Below are positions 24,600 through 37,841 of a stretch of DNA of 64,000 nucleotides, piece by piece (the first letter of the stretch is position 1; each line of letters starts with the position of its first letter). Position numbers and translations under genes: made by a program. The notes beneath the pieces were generated by a model. That model ran no database searches. It had not been told where the DNA came from and was given only the letters and a program-made list of their open reading frames with translations. The stretch lies in assembly GCA_011009095.1 (NCBI GenBank), contig VTPC01000422.1, positions 94,368 to 158,367 on the forward strand. The letters are read 5' to 3'. The stretch is from Ignelater luminosus (lineage: Eukaryota > Arthropoda > Insecta > Coleoptera > Elateridae).

Positions 24600-25010
24600 C
24601 CCGAAGGGGTAAGTGGTAAGAAGTAATTCATCTAAGATAAAGAATAAAGGAAAAGATTTACTATATTACATGGGGGGGCGGGGGGTTGTCAGATGAGTTT
24701 TCTAGAAGGGTGCGGCTTATTATTGAATTGTCAGTACAATCTTATGGAAATAGCATGGTCTATATCTACATAAGGCCTATTATAACAAGCACATAAATTT
24801 GCAACGTTCTTCGAAAGATAGGGTTGCACATTTATGGCTTGAATCTCTATTAAAATGTACACCGAACATGTGGGACAATTTCTGTCGCCATTGCAACAAG
24901 ATAATATCAGATGACTGATAGAATTAATGAGTAACACTTCTTACGGTGATCCACCTCCTCGTATCATATTTTTAGACGGAGACTCTGATACAGATACTGA
25001 AGATTTAATG
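24600..25010 (+). pseudogene. IS630/mariner-like transposase, carboxyl half
   Basis: This continues the gene broken at 22814. After a few stops the frame gives RKRFTILHGGAGG (about 24650-24690), matching the glycine-rich strand that follows the first Asp block in this family. Another frame gives HLWLESLLKCTPNMWDNFCR (about 24825-24885), the carboxyl helical part. The tail PPRIIFLDGDSDTDTED (about 24950-25005) resembles the acidic end typical of these proteins. The segment carrying the second and third catalytic residues is missing, so an internal deletion is likely. The poly-G run near 24672 is unusual for this AT-rich DNA. Confidence 0.65.
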
Positions 25011-27344
25011 ACAATTTGTTTAATCCATATTTTTTTTGTAATTGAAAATGGATAATATAATAGTTTACGTTATCACTTTTTGCTGTTGTAACATTCTGTC
25101 CTCTAAATAAGTAGTTAAGATGTGCTATTTGCACCGATTTCAAGAAAATACTGTTTTAACAATCAAGATAGGTTTAGACCTGCTATATGGGTGTGCGGTC
25201 CAGTTACAGAGTGCCTTTGCGATCTTCCCTTGTTAGTTTAATATTTTTTGAGAATAACCTTCCTTTGTTGTATTCATAATTCCTGTAATTTGAATTGACA
25301 TTACTGACAATCAATGTCTTAGTGGATTATTTTAAACTTTCTTTTCTGATAATCTATATTAAATACGATTTTAATCTCTTTTTAAACTTTAACCTTGCCC
25401 TTTATAATAGCGGTATTGTGGGTTTTGCTAAAATATTACATTATACATTTCGAATATTTGGAGCGGAAGCAAAATATTTTCCATGTAGGTAGGTACTATA
25501 ATATGCAAACTTTATTAGCCTAAAGGAGTTTTAAAGTTTACTGACAATTATTATAAAAAATGGTAAAACTAAAAGTTTTAGCAGTTTATCGCCTTCTACT
25601 TAGGCAGTTTTCATTTGAATTACACTGGGAAAATTATTTCTCGTACACGCAATGTGTGGGCCACATTAATACTGCATCAACAAGAAATTTGGGTTATTAC
25701 AAAATTAAAACTGATTTCAACAGGCAGCTGTTAACAAACAGAAATGTGTGTTATTTGATATTTCTATTTCACAAATAAATTATTAACCGATAAAATGTTA
25801 TATAACTATAATATGTATTTACATAAGGAAACAGATTTAGGTAAATTAACTGATTTTGTCAAACGAATATTACATTGCTTGTTTAACCTTTAACCTAGTA
25901 CTACATAAAGCAACAAGTTCCATTACCCATGAAAATATGTTAACTTTGTTTATTTAACTAATTATAAGCAAGCTCAACTTTCAAATTGCAAATTAAATAC
26001 CTACGCGTCTGTATATCAAAGAAAAAATGAACCAAATTAAATGCCAGTTTAATGTGAAAGATAGACCGTGTGTGTTTGGAAGTAAATACAATAAATGCTT
26101 ACGTTCCAGTTTTATATCACCGCTAGTATTTCAGAGAATATGTTTCTCAATTTTCATGTGACGGTTCTAACATATTTTGTTGTATTAGAAATGCCACTCA
26201 CACGTCAATTAAAAAGAATAAACCTTTTGTTATTCTTAACATAAAAGTGAAATCAAAAATGCCGTTTCTAGGTATCTAATTTCACATTAATTTAGAAATT
26301 TGATTTTATTAAAGTACATTCTTGTGATTGGCGGTATTTCACTTGAGTCATTGCATAAATATATAGTATGTTGATATGCGGATCAAATCTATCAATATTA
26401 GGAAAAAAGACAGTTTAACAAAGGTTTACTTTAAAACTTTATCTTAGTTTTTATCTCCTTATGTTAAATTTGATTTTCAGTACGAAAACGAATATGCAGG
26501 CAGGTCGTTATACAAGTGGTAAGTAACCGGGCATTTAGTCAATTAAAATTCGCATAAAAATGAATATTCAACTATGCACCGACTTATTAAACATTAAAGA
26601 GCAAATAATATCAGATTTTTACATGCATATAAATTCAGCAGCTGTTACGTATAAAACTAAATTACTATTTAATTGATGTTCTTCTAGAAAAATACGGTTA
26701 CCGTAAAATAATATTACCTGGAAGGCTGCTCATTAAATGAAGATAATAAATGTCAGCCCTTTAGGTACTTAACCATTTCCTATAATATAATGCATTCATC
26801 ACATATTACGTCTTTAAAAGTATTTAACGACGGAAATACCTAATTCTAAAAATCAATTCCGAAGATCATAAAAAGGATGAGCGTTTCACCTTTTATACAT
26901 ATATTTATGTGTACAAAAACTAAGAGTTATGTCGCATAAATAACAATTTCATTATGAAATGTCACAATCATAAACAAAAAGGTATTTACAGTAACATTGC
27001 GTGCCAATTGTAAATGTAAATTTTTAAACAAGGTCTTTGTAAAGGATGAAATTCGTTCAGTACTGGAAAAGAATGATATGATTATATCTGATAATAAAGC
27101 AAAAACAACAAATATGTTCATTGAAATTTTGATAAAATATATAAAATTTCTGATTATATGATTTGAAGGTGGTACTTACCTCAAGATCAATTCAATCAAA
27201 ATAATTAAATTAAGTGATTATGGTACAACTAAAAAGCATAAAAGTAGGAAAACCCAAAGTACTTGAACAAGAAATTAGCTACAGATGATCCGCAATAATC
27301 AATAAATTCTTACCAGTTAGAAAGAAAGGTCCCCAAGGAGTTAA
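25011..27344. other. AT-rich spacer, no gene seen
   Basis: Only short open frames (for example 25295-25492 and 25560-25778) without motifs. The terminal repeat of the IS630-like element was not found. Confidence 0.5.
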
Positions 27345-28015
27345 AAGAACAAAAATAATTTCCATTTAAAGGAGAAAGAAAAGAACCTAGCAATTATAGA
27401 CTCATTTCTGTTTTGCCTTGCTTGTGAAAGGTTTTTAAAAGCATCCCAGTTAAAAACTAGTTTATGTCTAAAAGGAAGCAACTTTTTAGTAAATAATTCA
27501 CAATACCGCTATCGACAAAATGTATCAACTAGGGCTCTGTTAGAGATGATATAAAAAATACTAAGAGCGCACAATAACAAAGAAACAGTAGAAAGAAGCC
27601 ATTTGATTCAATAAGTAATCAAACACTAATGCTCGGAAGTTAAATTATCTTTGTAATTGCCGGGCCACTACTTGAGCTCTTATATCTTATTTAAACAACA
27701 GACGAAACGAAACGCAATCAGAAGAAAGACCGATTACGTTTGGAGTCTTTGAAGACTTCATACTGGATCCAATTCACAAACTTTAAAACTACGAAACTTG
27801 CTTGAAAAAGAAGTCTCTTGTGAGACACCTACTTCTACAATTTAATGCTCTGAACAACCAAAGACAATATAAAGCTACAAGAGCTACGTACTTCACCAGT
27901 TGTCATAGCGTACTTGCCTAGGCCGTTTTGATATGGTGTACAGCCTCAGGAATAAAAAAAGTGGCTCTACTACGAAAAAAGGCTTCCATCAATTCATATA
28001 TTGGCGTGCTCTAAA
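27345..28015 (+). pseudogene. Non-LTR retrotransposon (LINE) reverse transcriptase remnant
   Basis: Plus-strand frames give FKGERKEPSNYRLISVLPCL (about 27355-27415) followed by a stop and KVFKSI, the amino end of a LINE reverse transcriptase (family pattern K-G-x-x-x-x-P-x-N-Y-R-P-I-S-x-L-P). A shifted frame continues with SQYRYRQNVSTRALLEMI (about 27500-27550). The catalytic Y-x-D-D region is not recognisable. The carboxyl end reappears as LVRHLLLQFNALNNQRQY (about 27815-27870) and AVLIWCTASGIKKVALLRKK (about 27920-27980). The pattern is Jockey/CR1-like. The middle is missing or scrambled and there is no endonuclease domain, so it is an old, truncated copy. Confidence 0.75.
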
Positions 28016-30194
28016 TATGTATAAAAAACAAAAATAAATTTGTTATAAATTAGACAATATTCAACACCCAGTTCGAGAATAATTTTCATATTTATATCAC
28101 ACAAAATGAATGAAATCCAACAAGTGGTCAATTATTGAGAACTAAAGTCGTTTAATCCACAACCAGAACAAGTAAAAGAATGATAGTTGTTCATGTCTTA
28201 TGATAATCAGAGATCCAACGGGATTTCAGAGAAGGAGTGATTTTTAACAAGCAGACCTTAATGGTTTAAAAATCTGATAAATAAGTTTGTTCTGGTTTTT
28301 TTTAAATATTAGTAGAAGTGCACAATTTGTCAGCTTTTTATCGTAATGCATGTTCTATTAGCTTTTGTTGTTTGAGTGCCTCATAGATCTGTTCCAAATG
28401 ATCCATACTTTTGAAAAAACAAATTAGCTATGGCTACTCTTGAATTATACTTATACGACTTGAATTATAGTGGAGTATTTTATCTTTAATATGTAATTCT
28501 TATTAATCATAGCTACTCGTTTTTTTGTTTATTATAAAAAAGATAATAATTATTATTACTGTTACTCGATCGTATTTAGGTAAATAACATATATACAACT
28601 GCTTGTTATCCAAACTAGAGTGTGGTTTCTAACCTTTTCTCTATTTAAACTTAGAAGCTTTCAATTAGCAATTCTCCTTCACTGTACAATCTATTTGATG
28701 TTACGTTAACTAACGTACAGTTTAACAAATATTACATTTCAAAATTTGTTTTGTACCTACAGCATAATTTATATACGTTGAATTGCTGTATTTGTCGTGT
28801 CAAATAAGAAAATTTATTTAAGTCAAATTTGAGTTTACTTCATACATCAACAACACAGTCCAATTCCATAGTACTTATGTCTCTTTATTCATAATACTGA
28901 ACTCTAAATTGATTCCACTAGCATAAGCTGTAAATGTTACTTTTAGAAATTAAACGTTATGAAACTGACATGTTTACATAAACGGTAACCAAAGTAAAGC
29001 TTGTTAGTTGAAAATTAGGGATTTCTCTGTGTTTACCCAAGCAAGTTGGTAAACATTGGTTTGATTAGATTTGGTGCAATAAATTAAAAAATGTTTTAAT
29101 AATTTTATCAGAGAAGTTGTTACGGGAACAACTGGGATTAGTAACCATATATAAAATCGATATGCCACCTGTAATGCTAGTCTTTATACAGTCGAAGACG
29201 GGTCGTGAACTAAGAGATCTTAGAGCAAGCGATAAACGATGATAATAATAATACTGTAATCTTAGGGGTTTCGATATTGAGAGGGCGCCAGCTGTAGTAG
29301 AATTTTGGTGACCTAGTTTCAAATAAAAGACCCTACAGCTGATTTTCGTATCTAGGTCAGCAGGCGAGATGTTAGCCAGGGTCGAACCACAGGTTCGAAT
29401 GATACACAAATAAATGAAATTGAGATTGCACTACACTCTATGTAGATACTTACTTTCACAATGTGAACTTAAGATAATGGATCCGTATGAGAATGTCGAC
29501 GCCACTGGATTTCGAGACAGCTGATTCCTGTAATGCTTAATAAGTATGCTCATAACCCAATAAAAGATCGAAATAAGTTAATACATATTTTGGCATACTG
29601 TAGAAAAGAAAATATAAAAACAGGTTGCAGCAGTCCAGGTCACACTGTTGGACAACTTATATACACGCTAAATAAACATCAATAAACAAATAAACAACTG
29701 CACCAGATATAAACATATATACACAGTAAATGCGACAGGATGAAGCTTATTAATATTAAGGTTCAGCAATCCAGCGCAATACAAGAGGCGCTAGTAAAAT
29801 GAAAACGAGGTAAACATAAATACAATGAATTATCCGCAAATATTAGAATAAAATCATTGGTCATTTATGAAAGAAGCATAAACATTAAATATGAAAAATA
29901 CAAATAATAGCGATAATTAAATTGAATTTATCACCTGCAGGTGTTTTGCAATTAACCGTGAATCCCAAATTTTATATATATAAATCGTCAGACAAGAACA
30001 GGTTGACAAAATTGTTAGATAATAAGAGTTTTCGTTATCAAAATTTAACATGAATGAACGATAAAGAAAAACATCGACTTTATAAATATTGTTCATAAAA
30101 ATATACAAACAAATAAAAGATATTAAAGATTCGGAACAAGTTAGTTACGTTACAATCCCGCAAACAATATATTCCTATTAATTAAACAATATTA
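28016..30194. other. AT-rich spacer with one unassigned open frame
   Basis: A 114-codon minus-strand frame (29065-29409) lies in a slightly GC-richer stretch. A tRNA B-box-like GGTTCGAAT near 29392 raises the thought of a SINE, but no A box, tail or cloverleaf supports it. No family was recognised. Confidence 0.4.
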
Positions 30195-30305
30195 ACGGTT
30201 CTTTCACCATTGGAAACGGTTCGTTGGGTATTTCACTACTATGAAACGATGTTCTGGGATTCTTTACCAATGTGAAGCGGTAATTAAGTAAATCTTTATG
30301 ATGAA
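30195..30305 (-). repeat. Imperfect 30-bp tandem repeat, readable as 10-residue units
   Basis: Units beginning ACGGTTC, ACGGTTC, ACGATGTTC and GCGGTAATT and ending in GAA follow each other at about 30-bp spacing, the first unit being shorter. On the minus strand they stay open inside a 73-codon frame (30178-30399) as diverged 10-residue units such as FTLVKNPRTS, FHSSEIPNEP and FPMVKEPLIL. The pattern F-x-x-x-K/E-x-P recurs. This may be an intronic minisatellite or part of a real repeat-bearing exon; no splice sites settle it. Confidence 0.45.
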
Positions 30306-33300
30306 TCACTTTTATTCTAGCGGTTGGTGACGTGACGATAATATGCAAATATATTTCGCAAATAATTGCGAATGTAGGTGGACAAATTGTATGAGTCAAT
30401 GATGCTTCTTCATAAAAGATTTAAAAAAAAGGTAAAGTTTATTTACCATACGGGAACTAATCCAATACAAAAAGAACCCAGTTGTTGGCACAGAATACAC
30501 TGAACTTGCGGCACTGGTTCACACAAGATTTGATTTACTTTAGGTAACAAGATATTTTAGTTGACTTTCAAATCTCGTAGAAAGTTCGATAAAAATATTA
30601 AGATATTATAAGATAAATAACGGTACGGTAGTTTTGAGAGTTCGTTGTGAAATTGTTTGGCAATTTCCGACTGCTGGCGATATTTTCACTCAGGTATAAC
30701 TTCACCTTAGCAGAAAATTAGTCCAACACTTGACTATTTCTTGGTAGTTTGTGAAATTACTTATACGTTCCAAAATTTCACAAGAGAAGACACGAAAGAC
30801 GCGTACTTTTGCTTCGATAGCTTTAGATGAACTCTATTGAGTGCTGAAGCGAAAAAGGTAACTTCCAACACCTCAAGAGGGTGAAACTAACAGATAATTG
30901 GTTGATCAACATATCGGGTATTCGGACAACCAATAAAATAATTCCAGAAGAGTGTGATTTAGCGAGAAATTTGGACGTTGCACTCGGCAATTATAGGAAA
31001 TATAAATCTTGTCTATGCTAGACAGGGTGGCAGATTTATAGTCTTAAGGGTAATAAAACCAAAAGATAAGAGTAAAAAATTCTCTGAATCGCAAAAATGA
31101 AGTCTGCATTCAGAGGTAATTTCATTCTATATTAAGCCCCAATACATCTCTAATTTAATATAATTTTATGTTATAGAAAGACGTTAAACTTAATTTATAA
31201 AAAGAAATAACATATTAAAAAAGAAAAGATTGAAAATAATAAAACGATATATCGTTATTTACAAGCATAAATAACATATTAAGGAAAAGTTCGCTAATTA
31301 CTAAATTTTCCTAACAAAGTTTTCTTAATGCTTACTAACCCCTCTCTAGGAAGATTTCTGAGAACAGTCGCTAGCTCATGAGGAATATCTGAATACCATG
31401 ATCAGTAACAAATAGCCAGTTTTTCAATTGCAATTTAGTTCAGATGAAAATAATCTTATGAAATCTACAAAGTCAAGATGATTGAATATTACAGTTTTAT
31501 AAAATCCATTTCTTAGTTTGTCATAAAATCTACGAAACCCAAACAGTATGTTGTAATATCAACAACATCACCATCAAAATAACGGAATAGTTTATTTAAG
31601 TGGAATACAACTTGCCTATATTAGTTTAGAGTGCCTACAAATCATTAACGTTGATTTTTTTCTTTATTTGTACATAAGGTGACTGCCCTTCTCATCTTTA
31701 CTTATTGTTAATGCTCAACATGTTGGAATAATGTGACAAATCAGAAAGTACGATCGAATAGTTTCCGAAATAAAGTTGATCTTCTTTCTTAACACCCTGT
31801 ATTAAAGGAAAATATAAATAAATCTGACAAAGCACTAAATGTTGAAACGAAATAATAGTTAAAATGATGCAAATTTAAAATACTGCCAAAATGGCTAATA
31901 AATATAAAAATTCGAAAAGCTATTTACAACTTATAATATTCATAGGGTAAGGATCATAGGAATTCCAGTTTATATTATTTAGATTTCTTTTATCTTACGT
32001 TATTAAATATAAATGGCATACCATGTTTTGTTAGGAAACCCGTAGTTCGTTCTGAAGTTATTTTCTTATGAATAAATTACATACCTCTCAAATTATTGCT
32101 AATCAATAAAAGCAAAAAATGTATAATCAGAACTCAATGGACTTTATAGAATTCTTGAATAGATTACGTACAAGGTTAAACAATAAAATTAGATTTGGGG
32201 TTATAGTACATATTATTATAGATTTCTTTATATTATGACCTTCGAAATATTTTCGTCTTGATTATAACATTTCAGTTGACCCATCCATTCCAATTTGCTT
32301 TTGTTTTACAGTTGGGAATGGTAATATTTAAAAAGAAAATTTCGAAAAAGACGTTGGTAATTTTTCCTTTATATTATGTATTGCCGTATTGGTAATCATA
32401 ATGGCTTCAACCGTCACCTCAGCTCTAAAATATGCAGACGTAAAGTAATATTAATAATATGCCAAGTCGAAGGTATAAAAACAACATTAATTTAGAATTT
32501 ATTTTTATCGATACAATCAAGGACCAGTTAAAAATGTGCAATACTTAAAGTGATTTACTAAGTGTACTATAGATAAAATCTAAATGGTCAGCAGACCGTC
32601 TTTCAAAGGCGTAAGGTAGGAAATTTTGAAGTTTTATGGACACTGTCTGGTTACGTAGTACATAACCACAAAATGTGCTTTAAAAATTATTAGTAATCCC
32701 TATTACTCGAGTGAATCAAAGCAAATTGCTGGTATATTTATAGATTTAACTAAAAAAACTTTACCTAGTTACGTACCTAACTACCTTAATTATTAATCGA
32801 GAAACCTCTTTAGATTCCAATTATTTGGAACTATTCCAGCTAAAATTTCCATTTCTTTTCTACTACTATTTCGTATTCCTAATAAAGTATTCATTTTACG
32901 ATGAACATAAATGATTAACAATCAAGTCAATTACCTTAAAAACTGTTTACTAAAATAAGAAAGAAAGCAGGACTACAAATTAGCTTTTTCTTTTTCTTTC
33001 TTATTTCCAGTCTTTCTGAATTTTATCAAGATGGTCAGGTTAATTAACTTCTTTAATTTTTTAAAATGGCCTAATAACAAAATTGCTTCCACTTTTAAAA
33101 TTAAGCGCTACTAATTATTTTTGATTAACTTTAAAACGAGTACGTGCTACCAAAAATGAATTTGATTGAGCATTTTTACTGCTTAATCTAGTTAATTTTT
33201 AAATAAAAGGGGAAAATGCTATAATGGAGAAATTACTAAGTTTGTTTTAATTTCTTTAAATTGTATTTAAGTTTGCTGCAGCTCCGATGCACTAATTAAG

Positions 33301-35984
33301 CAAATCGTATTCATGCTATAATATATTCTTTATGATATGCAAATAATATGATTAAAACTTCTACCCGTTAAACTTCTAACTAGTTAAATCTTACCATCTT
33401 GACCGATCCTTACTCGTTAAAACAAAAATTTTATTTAGGTAAATAGCTGAATTGCATCTTTTAATTAAACCCACCTCTTGCAGGCGCTAAGAATTTCTAA
33501 GAACAGACGATCTCGCTTCATTAAGGAAAAGAAATGTGGAAATTCTTCAATTAAGCAATACCTAGTAGAAAGTGAAGAAACTGAGTAGTTGTATAGACAA
33601 TTTTTATTTATCTTATCTTTTGTTACGAGCTTTACTTAAAATCAATCGCTACAAGTATAAAAATTAACAAATTAAATAAGAAATTAAACGATTCTAAGAA
33701 TTATAAGATAAAGTAGAAGGAACATCTATCATCTTAAGCACAGTTGCTGATGTTGAATAAACTTGAACATTTCTGTTTCGACTGTTTACTGTATATTTAA
33801 CTACTGCCGCTGAAATTTACGTCAGGTGATTGTATCCCTAGCTTAAGCGGATTAAGGATTGAGCATCGCTGTAGTTTACGTATATTCTGCCTTCTCTATG
33901 TGTTTCTCATTTACGGAAATGAGAAACTTGATATAATGAGTATGCTTAGATATTCCCTCTAATAGTAATTATGAATATTTCATTTCTCACTATAAAGCTT
34001 TTTCTTGAATCTGTCGTTTGTGTTTCGTAAAATATTGAAAACAGAATAATAATAATATGGGTACGTTTCACTTCAAGAGGAAGAATGGCAAATTTATTAC
34101 AAGAGAGCAGATAATTTCTTATAAAGTAGTGTTAAATAAAAAAAAATTCTTTTATTTTGACCACTCATTGGTAACAATATCAAAAGTAATACAAAGCGCC
34201 TAACTGTTATAGACTTTCGACTAAACTATCAGTTCCTGCAAAATAATTATTCGTAAAGGAGTAGACTATTCTTTGCACTTTATCTAGGTAGATATTAATT
34301 TTTTCAATTAAATCTGAGCAATCAAGATTGTTATTGATTAAGTAATAAAGAAGTCTAACATTTATTTGTCACTATTTTTTTAAAGAAACCATATTGCGCA
34401 AATAAAATGAATTCCTCATTTAGGTACATACCAGATAAGCAAAAAATTTTAAAAATCTTCATTGAACAGACAAGTGATTAATATAAATTTTATACACAGG
34501 ATACCATATAAGCAACTCGTACTCTAATGTACATTTAAAAACTCGAGGTACAAAGTTAAGTAAAGCGCGTTAGAAAAAAATCCCATTAGTAGTTGATATA
34601 GCTTGAATGTATTCTACAAAAACCAAAAGCTTAAATTCACGTAATATCAAGATCTTTTACGTTGATTAGACGATTCAAAGTATAATGTATAACCACTGAT
34701 TGAATAAGTTCAGGATTAAAGGAACTCTTATCTATACCTATTTATTTAAAATACAACGATTAGCGCTTGCCTGCAAGTAGCTACGTGTAGTCTATTGCAC
34801 ATTTGATGAAATATTCTTCGACATTGTAGAGTCAAGGAAAGATAGTTAGGTTAGAACCTTAAGCAACATCCGAGCTCGAGACAAATGAAATAGAACTGAT
34901 TGCACTCTACGTTCAAAAAGACACAAATAAATTGAAAAACTTGTGATAACTTTGTTTTTGTAAATAGCATTCGAAACTATAGCAACAGTCAAAGAACACT
35001 CTGAAAATGTACTTTCATAATCTTGCGTTCGGTAAGGACCCCTGACAGCTATTTTTGGTCGAAATTGTTTCTTGCTCTTGTCACACAAATCTGAATTTTT
35101 ATTTGAGTAACAAGAACAAGAGACGGTCCCATAGATGTCAAAATGTTTTAAATTTCTTTATTGTTGAATAATTTATTTGTCGTCCAATAAAGTCCTACAT
35201 TATGTACTTGTAACATCCTATTATAACACTGAGACTGCTTTGCTTCTAATAGTGATTAAAAGAACCAATAATTTCTAATTTTTCGGGCAGTAGACACAGA
35301 GAAATTTAATAGAAAGTCTTAGAGAAATGTGTATATTAATATGCTGTAGAAAATCTAAAACTGAGTAACGCAAGCAAGACTTGCGACGAACTATATTGAA
35401 AGGGACAACCGTACAGAAGACTACATTTTATATTTTATAGTATTATAGTTCCAAAAACTTTTGAAAAACTGTACAATATGGGTATATGGATGTGAAGCTT
35501 TTAACGAAGATTGTTGAATTTAAACAAAAGGTCAAAATTGGTTTGGATTTGCGGTAATAATGTTTTGTATGTAAGGAAATCGAGATTTTCCTTATAATTG
35601 TTAATGTCGAAGATGGTGCAAAGAGCAATGAAGACAAAAACAACAATTAAGCACTACCGAGATCACTTCATAAAAATTCTGTGTTTCTGGCACGAAACAA
35701 TAATGTCCGTTACACAGAGTGGTAATAAAGTAATAAACGAAATTCCTAATTTGGTTACATGTTTTTTTTTGTGAAAAATAAAAGGCATATTTGAACACAT
35801 GTTTTTTTGACAGTTCATATCTTTGAGCTATAACATCATCAACATTTTTTTAAATTACAACCACAATTGGCTTTTACAGATTTTGATAGACTTCTTCACT
35901 GGTTGATTGATCATCAACATTTGCTCTCAGTAAAAATAACCTTGAGAATAAAAAAAAAACAAAAAGACTCATTCATAAAATTTA
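30306..35984. other. AT-rich spacer, no gene seen
   Basis: There is no coding signal. A stretch at about 33.0-33.4 kb is dense in TAATTA-like and ATGCAAAT motifs and could be regulatory. An 80-codon minus-strand frame (34846-35088) has no recognised motif. Confidence 0.5.
33902..33927. repeat. Perfect 11-bp hairpin
   Basis: GTTTCTCATTT (33902-33912) and AAATGAGAAAC (33917-33927) pair across the 4-nt loop ACGG. No transcript context is visible. Confidence 0.45.
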
Positions 35985-36365
35985 ATAGAAATGTTCAAAT
36001 TGTCTACTGAGTACTATTTGACATTACCCTATTCATGTATACGCTTTGTACTGGATCATTTGCGGGGCAATCTTTTGCATTTCCGTTCGAATTCAATATT
36101 TCAAACCTTCTAAACTGTTAGGTCTATTAATGTAAACTGTTGATTTTAAGTGGTCCCACAAAAAAATACAAAAAGTGTTAGGTCTGTCGATCCCGCAGGC
36201 CATTGAATTGGTCTTTGTGATTCTGTCAATCTACCAGGCTATGCAAGATCCAGAAACAGAGACACTTTTGCCCTAAAATGAAGATGAAACCAGATGTCCT
36301 GATGAGGCAAATCGGGGTCTTCATAATTTGGAAAAATACATGATTTGAAGATGCACTTACTGTAA
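35985..36365 (-). pseudogene. Tc1/mariner-like transposase, carboxyl remnant
   Basis: Minus-strand frames give DPDLPHQDIWFHLHFRAKVS (about 36260-36320). This matches the M-W-F-x-x-D-G-A-P-A-H-F-S block that carries the second catalytic Asp, although the Asp-Gly pair is no longer readable. PGRLTESQRPIQWPAGSTDL (about 36170-36235) matches the P-G-R-W-I-G-R-x-G-P-I-x-W-P-x-R-S-P-D-L block. The tail NRPNSLEGLKY, a stop, then IRTEMQKIAPQMIQ and RQFEHF closes the protein. The lineage is the mariner-like family common in insects whose proteins often carry a DUF4817-type start. Only the last third survives, with stops and one frameshift. Confidence 0.75.
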
Positions 36366-37790
36366 GGGTAGCTCGGAGACACTAGAAAGATTGAGAAAGC
36401 TGTAAATCTTACACAATATTATAAAATGTGATATGATTCTATATTTTAAAAGCAGTGCTGATACGTCTTTCAGAAAACACATAGGGCCTGTTTAAAGAAT
36501 ATCTCAGATTAGTGCATATAGCAAATAAAGAAAAGAGTAATACCAAATAGGGCGTCAAATAAATAATTCTGACTACGTAGTACGAAATATAGAGAAATAC
36601 CACGAGGAAATCAACAAAGTAAAACAACCAAGGAATTAAATATTTCACACCAGTGAACTAGTTTAATCATTAGACTTGAGACGAAATTGCATCAGCTCTC
36701 TAAAGCATGTAGAAAAATCAACAATATGATTCTATAGGAGTTTGGTTTCCGCAATATTACATTTCAGGTTACAGTTAAAATTGATCTTAAGCTTTTTTAT
36801 CTAATTCTTCGTTTTGGAACTTTCAATTTGGACCAGACCTGAAATTCATTCTATAGGTTTCCAAGGGGCTTTCTAACTTGAGTTTTAAATGCGGAAGTTC
36901 TATATGATAGAATGGCGAGATGTGTGTCATTGATATCCAATACTTAAATACAGTGATCAACATCAGCATAAAGGTCTCATCATGTTCAAAAATGGTATAA
37001 ATGAGGTCCTCAACTTGAAAATTAAAAATTGTACCATCAGTCAGTCAGAATGCAGGATCACAATAATCTTGCATTGTACTGTCAATCGGTGTCAACTATT
37101 AACCGATGAAATTTTGTTGGCACGTCAATCTATGGTTTGATTGCTCAGCAGTACCTTTTACAATTTCAAACTTTATTTTGCATTGATTGTTGTGTAAAAT
37201 TGAGTTTTTTTGAAATATCACAAAATAAACTTGCAAAAATATCAAAACGTAACCTTGCGTTACAAAGTGGATTTTTATTTTTTTTTCAATCTAGAAACAA
37301 GGTCCTAGACCAGATTAGCTCAGGGGTTGCCCTAGGTGAAGGTTCTCATTTACACATACAACAAAACGCGGAAATTCAGTTTCTATAATATTCTATTAAT
37401 TTAAAAAAACAAAAATTATAAATATAGAGGAGCGCCCAAAAAATTATATTAGTTTTAAATTTAACAACCGAGTAAAATTAAAAAGATAAAATTAAGATTT
37501 CAGAAAGAAAACGAGTCAGTCACATAAAATGAATCGAATTGTAAAAATAGTTATCAACTGACCTTGTTAAACTTTAAAGTTCTAGAAATATATTGTATCT
37601 TTTGCAACAATGAAATTTTGTTAAGTACAGAAATTTTAATTAAAGAAAAGAAACAAAACACTATTATGATGGCGCAATGGTTTAACCCCAAATTATAATT
37701 ATAAAACAATAACTCCTTTGTGAGAAATTAATCTATAAAAATTTTAAGAAAAACGACATTAAAGTTTAATGTTATAATTAATTAACTCAC
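36366..37790. other. Spacer, possible lost start of the transposase
   Basis: The amino half of the adjacent transposase should lie here, but no frame is recognisable. An 83-codon plus-strand frame (37137-37388) has no motif. Confidence 0.4.
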
Positions 37791-37841
37791 CACGTTTACT
37801 TCAGGATGAGCTCAAGTAGCGCTACTGGACTTTCCACACAT
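37791..37841 (-). other. Possible 51-bp exon of a long-intron gene
   Basis: On the minus strand the segment is preceded by TTGATTAATTTTCAG, a good 3' splice site, and followed directly by GTGAGT, a consensus 5' splice site. All three frames contain a stop, the first frame reading MCGKSSSAT before TGA. It would therefore be an untranslated exon, a terminal coding exon piece, or part of a non-coding RNA. It shares the minus strand with the exon at 50.1 kb. With only a 51-bp span, a chance pair of splice-like motifs remains quite possible. Confidence 0.35.

Noticed and set aside
24665..24690. Poly-G run as a regulatory G-quadruplex
   Set aside because: It falls within readable transposase codons (H-G-G-A-G-G) and is better explained as mutated coding sequence.
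29340..29410. SINE suggested by a B-box-like GGTTCGAAT
   Set aside because: There is no A box at the right spacing, no tail and no target duplication.
30483..30728. Possible solo LTR with TGTTGG...CCAACA ends
   Set aside because: The flanking five bases (CCAGT-like and CTTGA) do not match as a target duplication, and no gag or pol sequence or second LTR was found.
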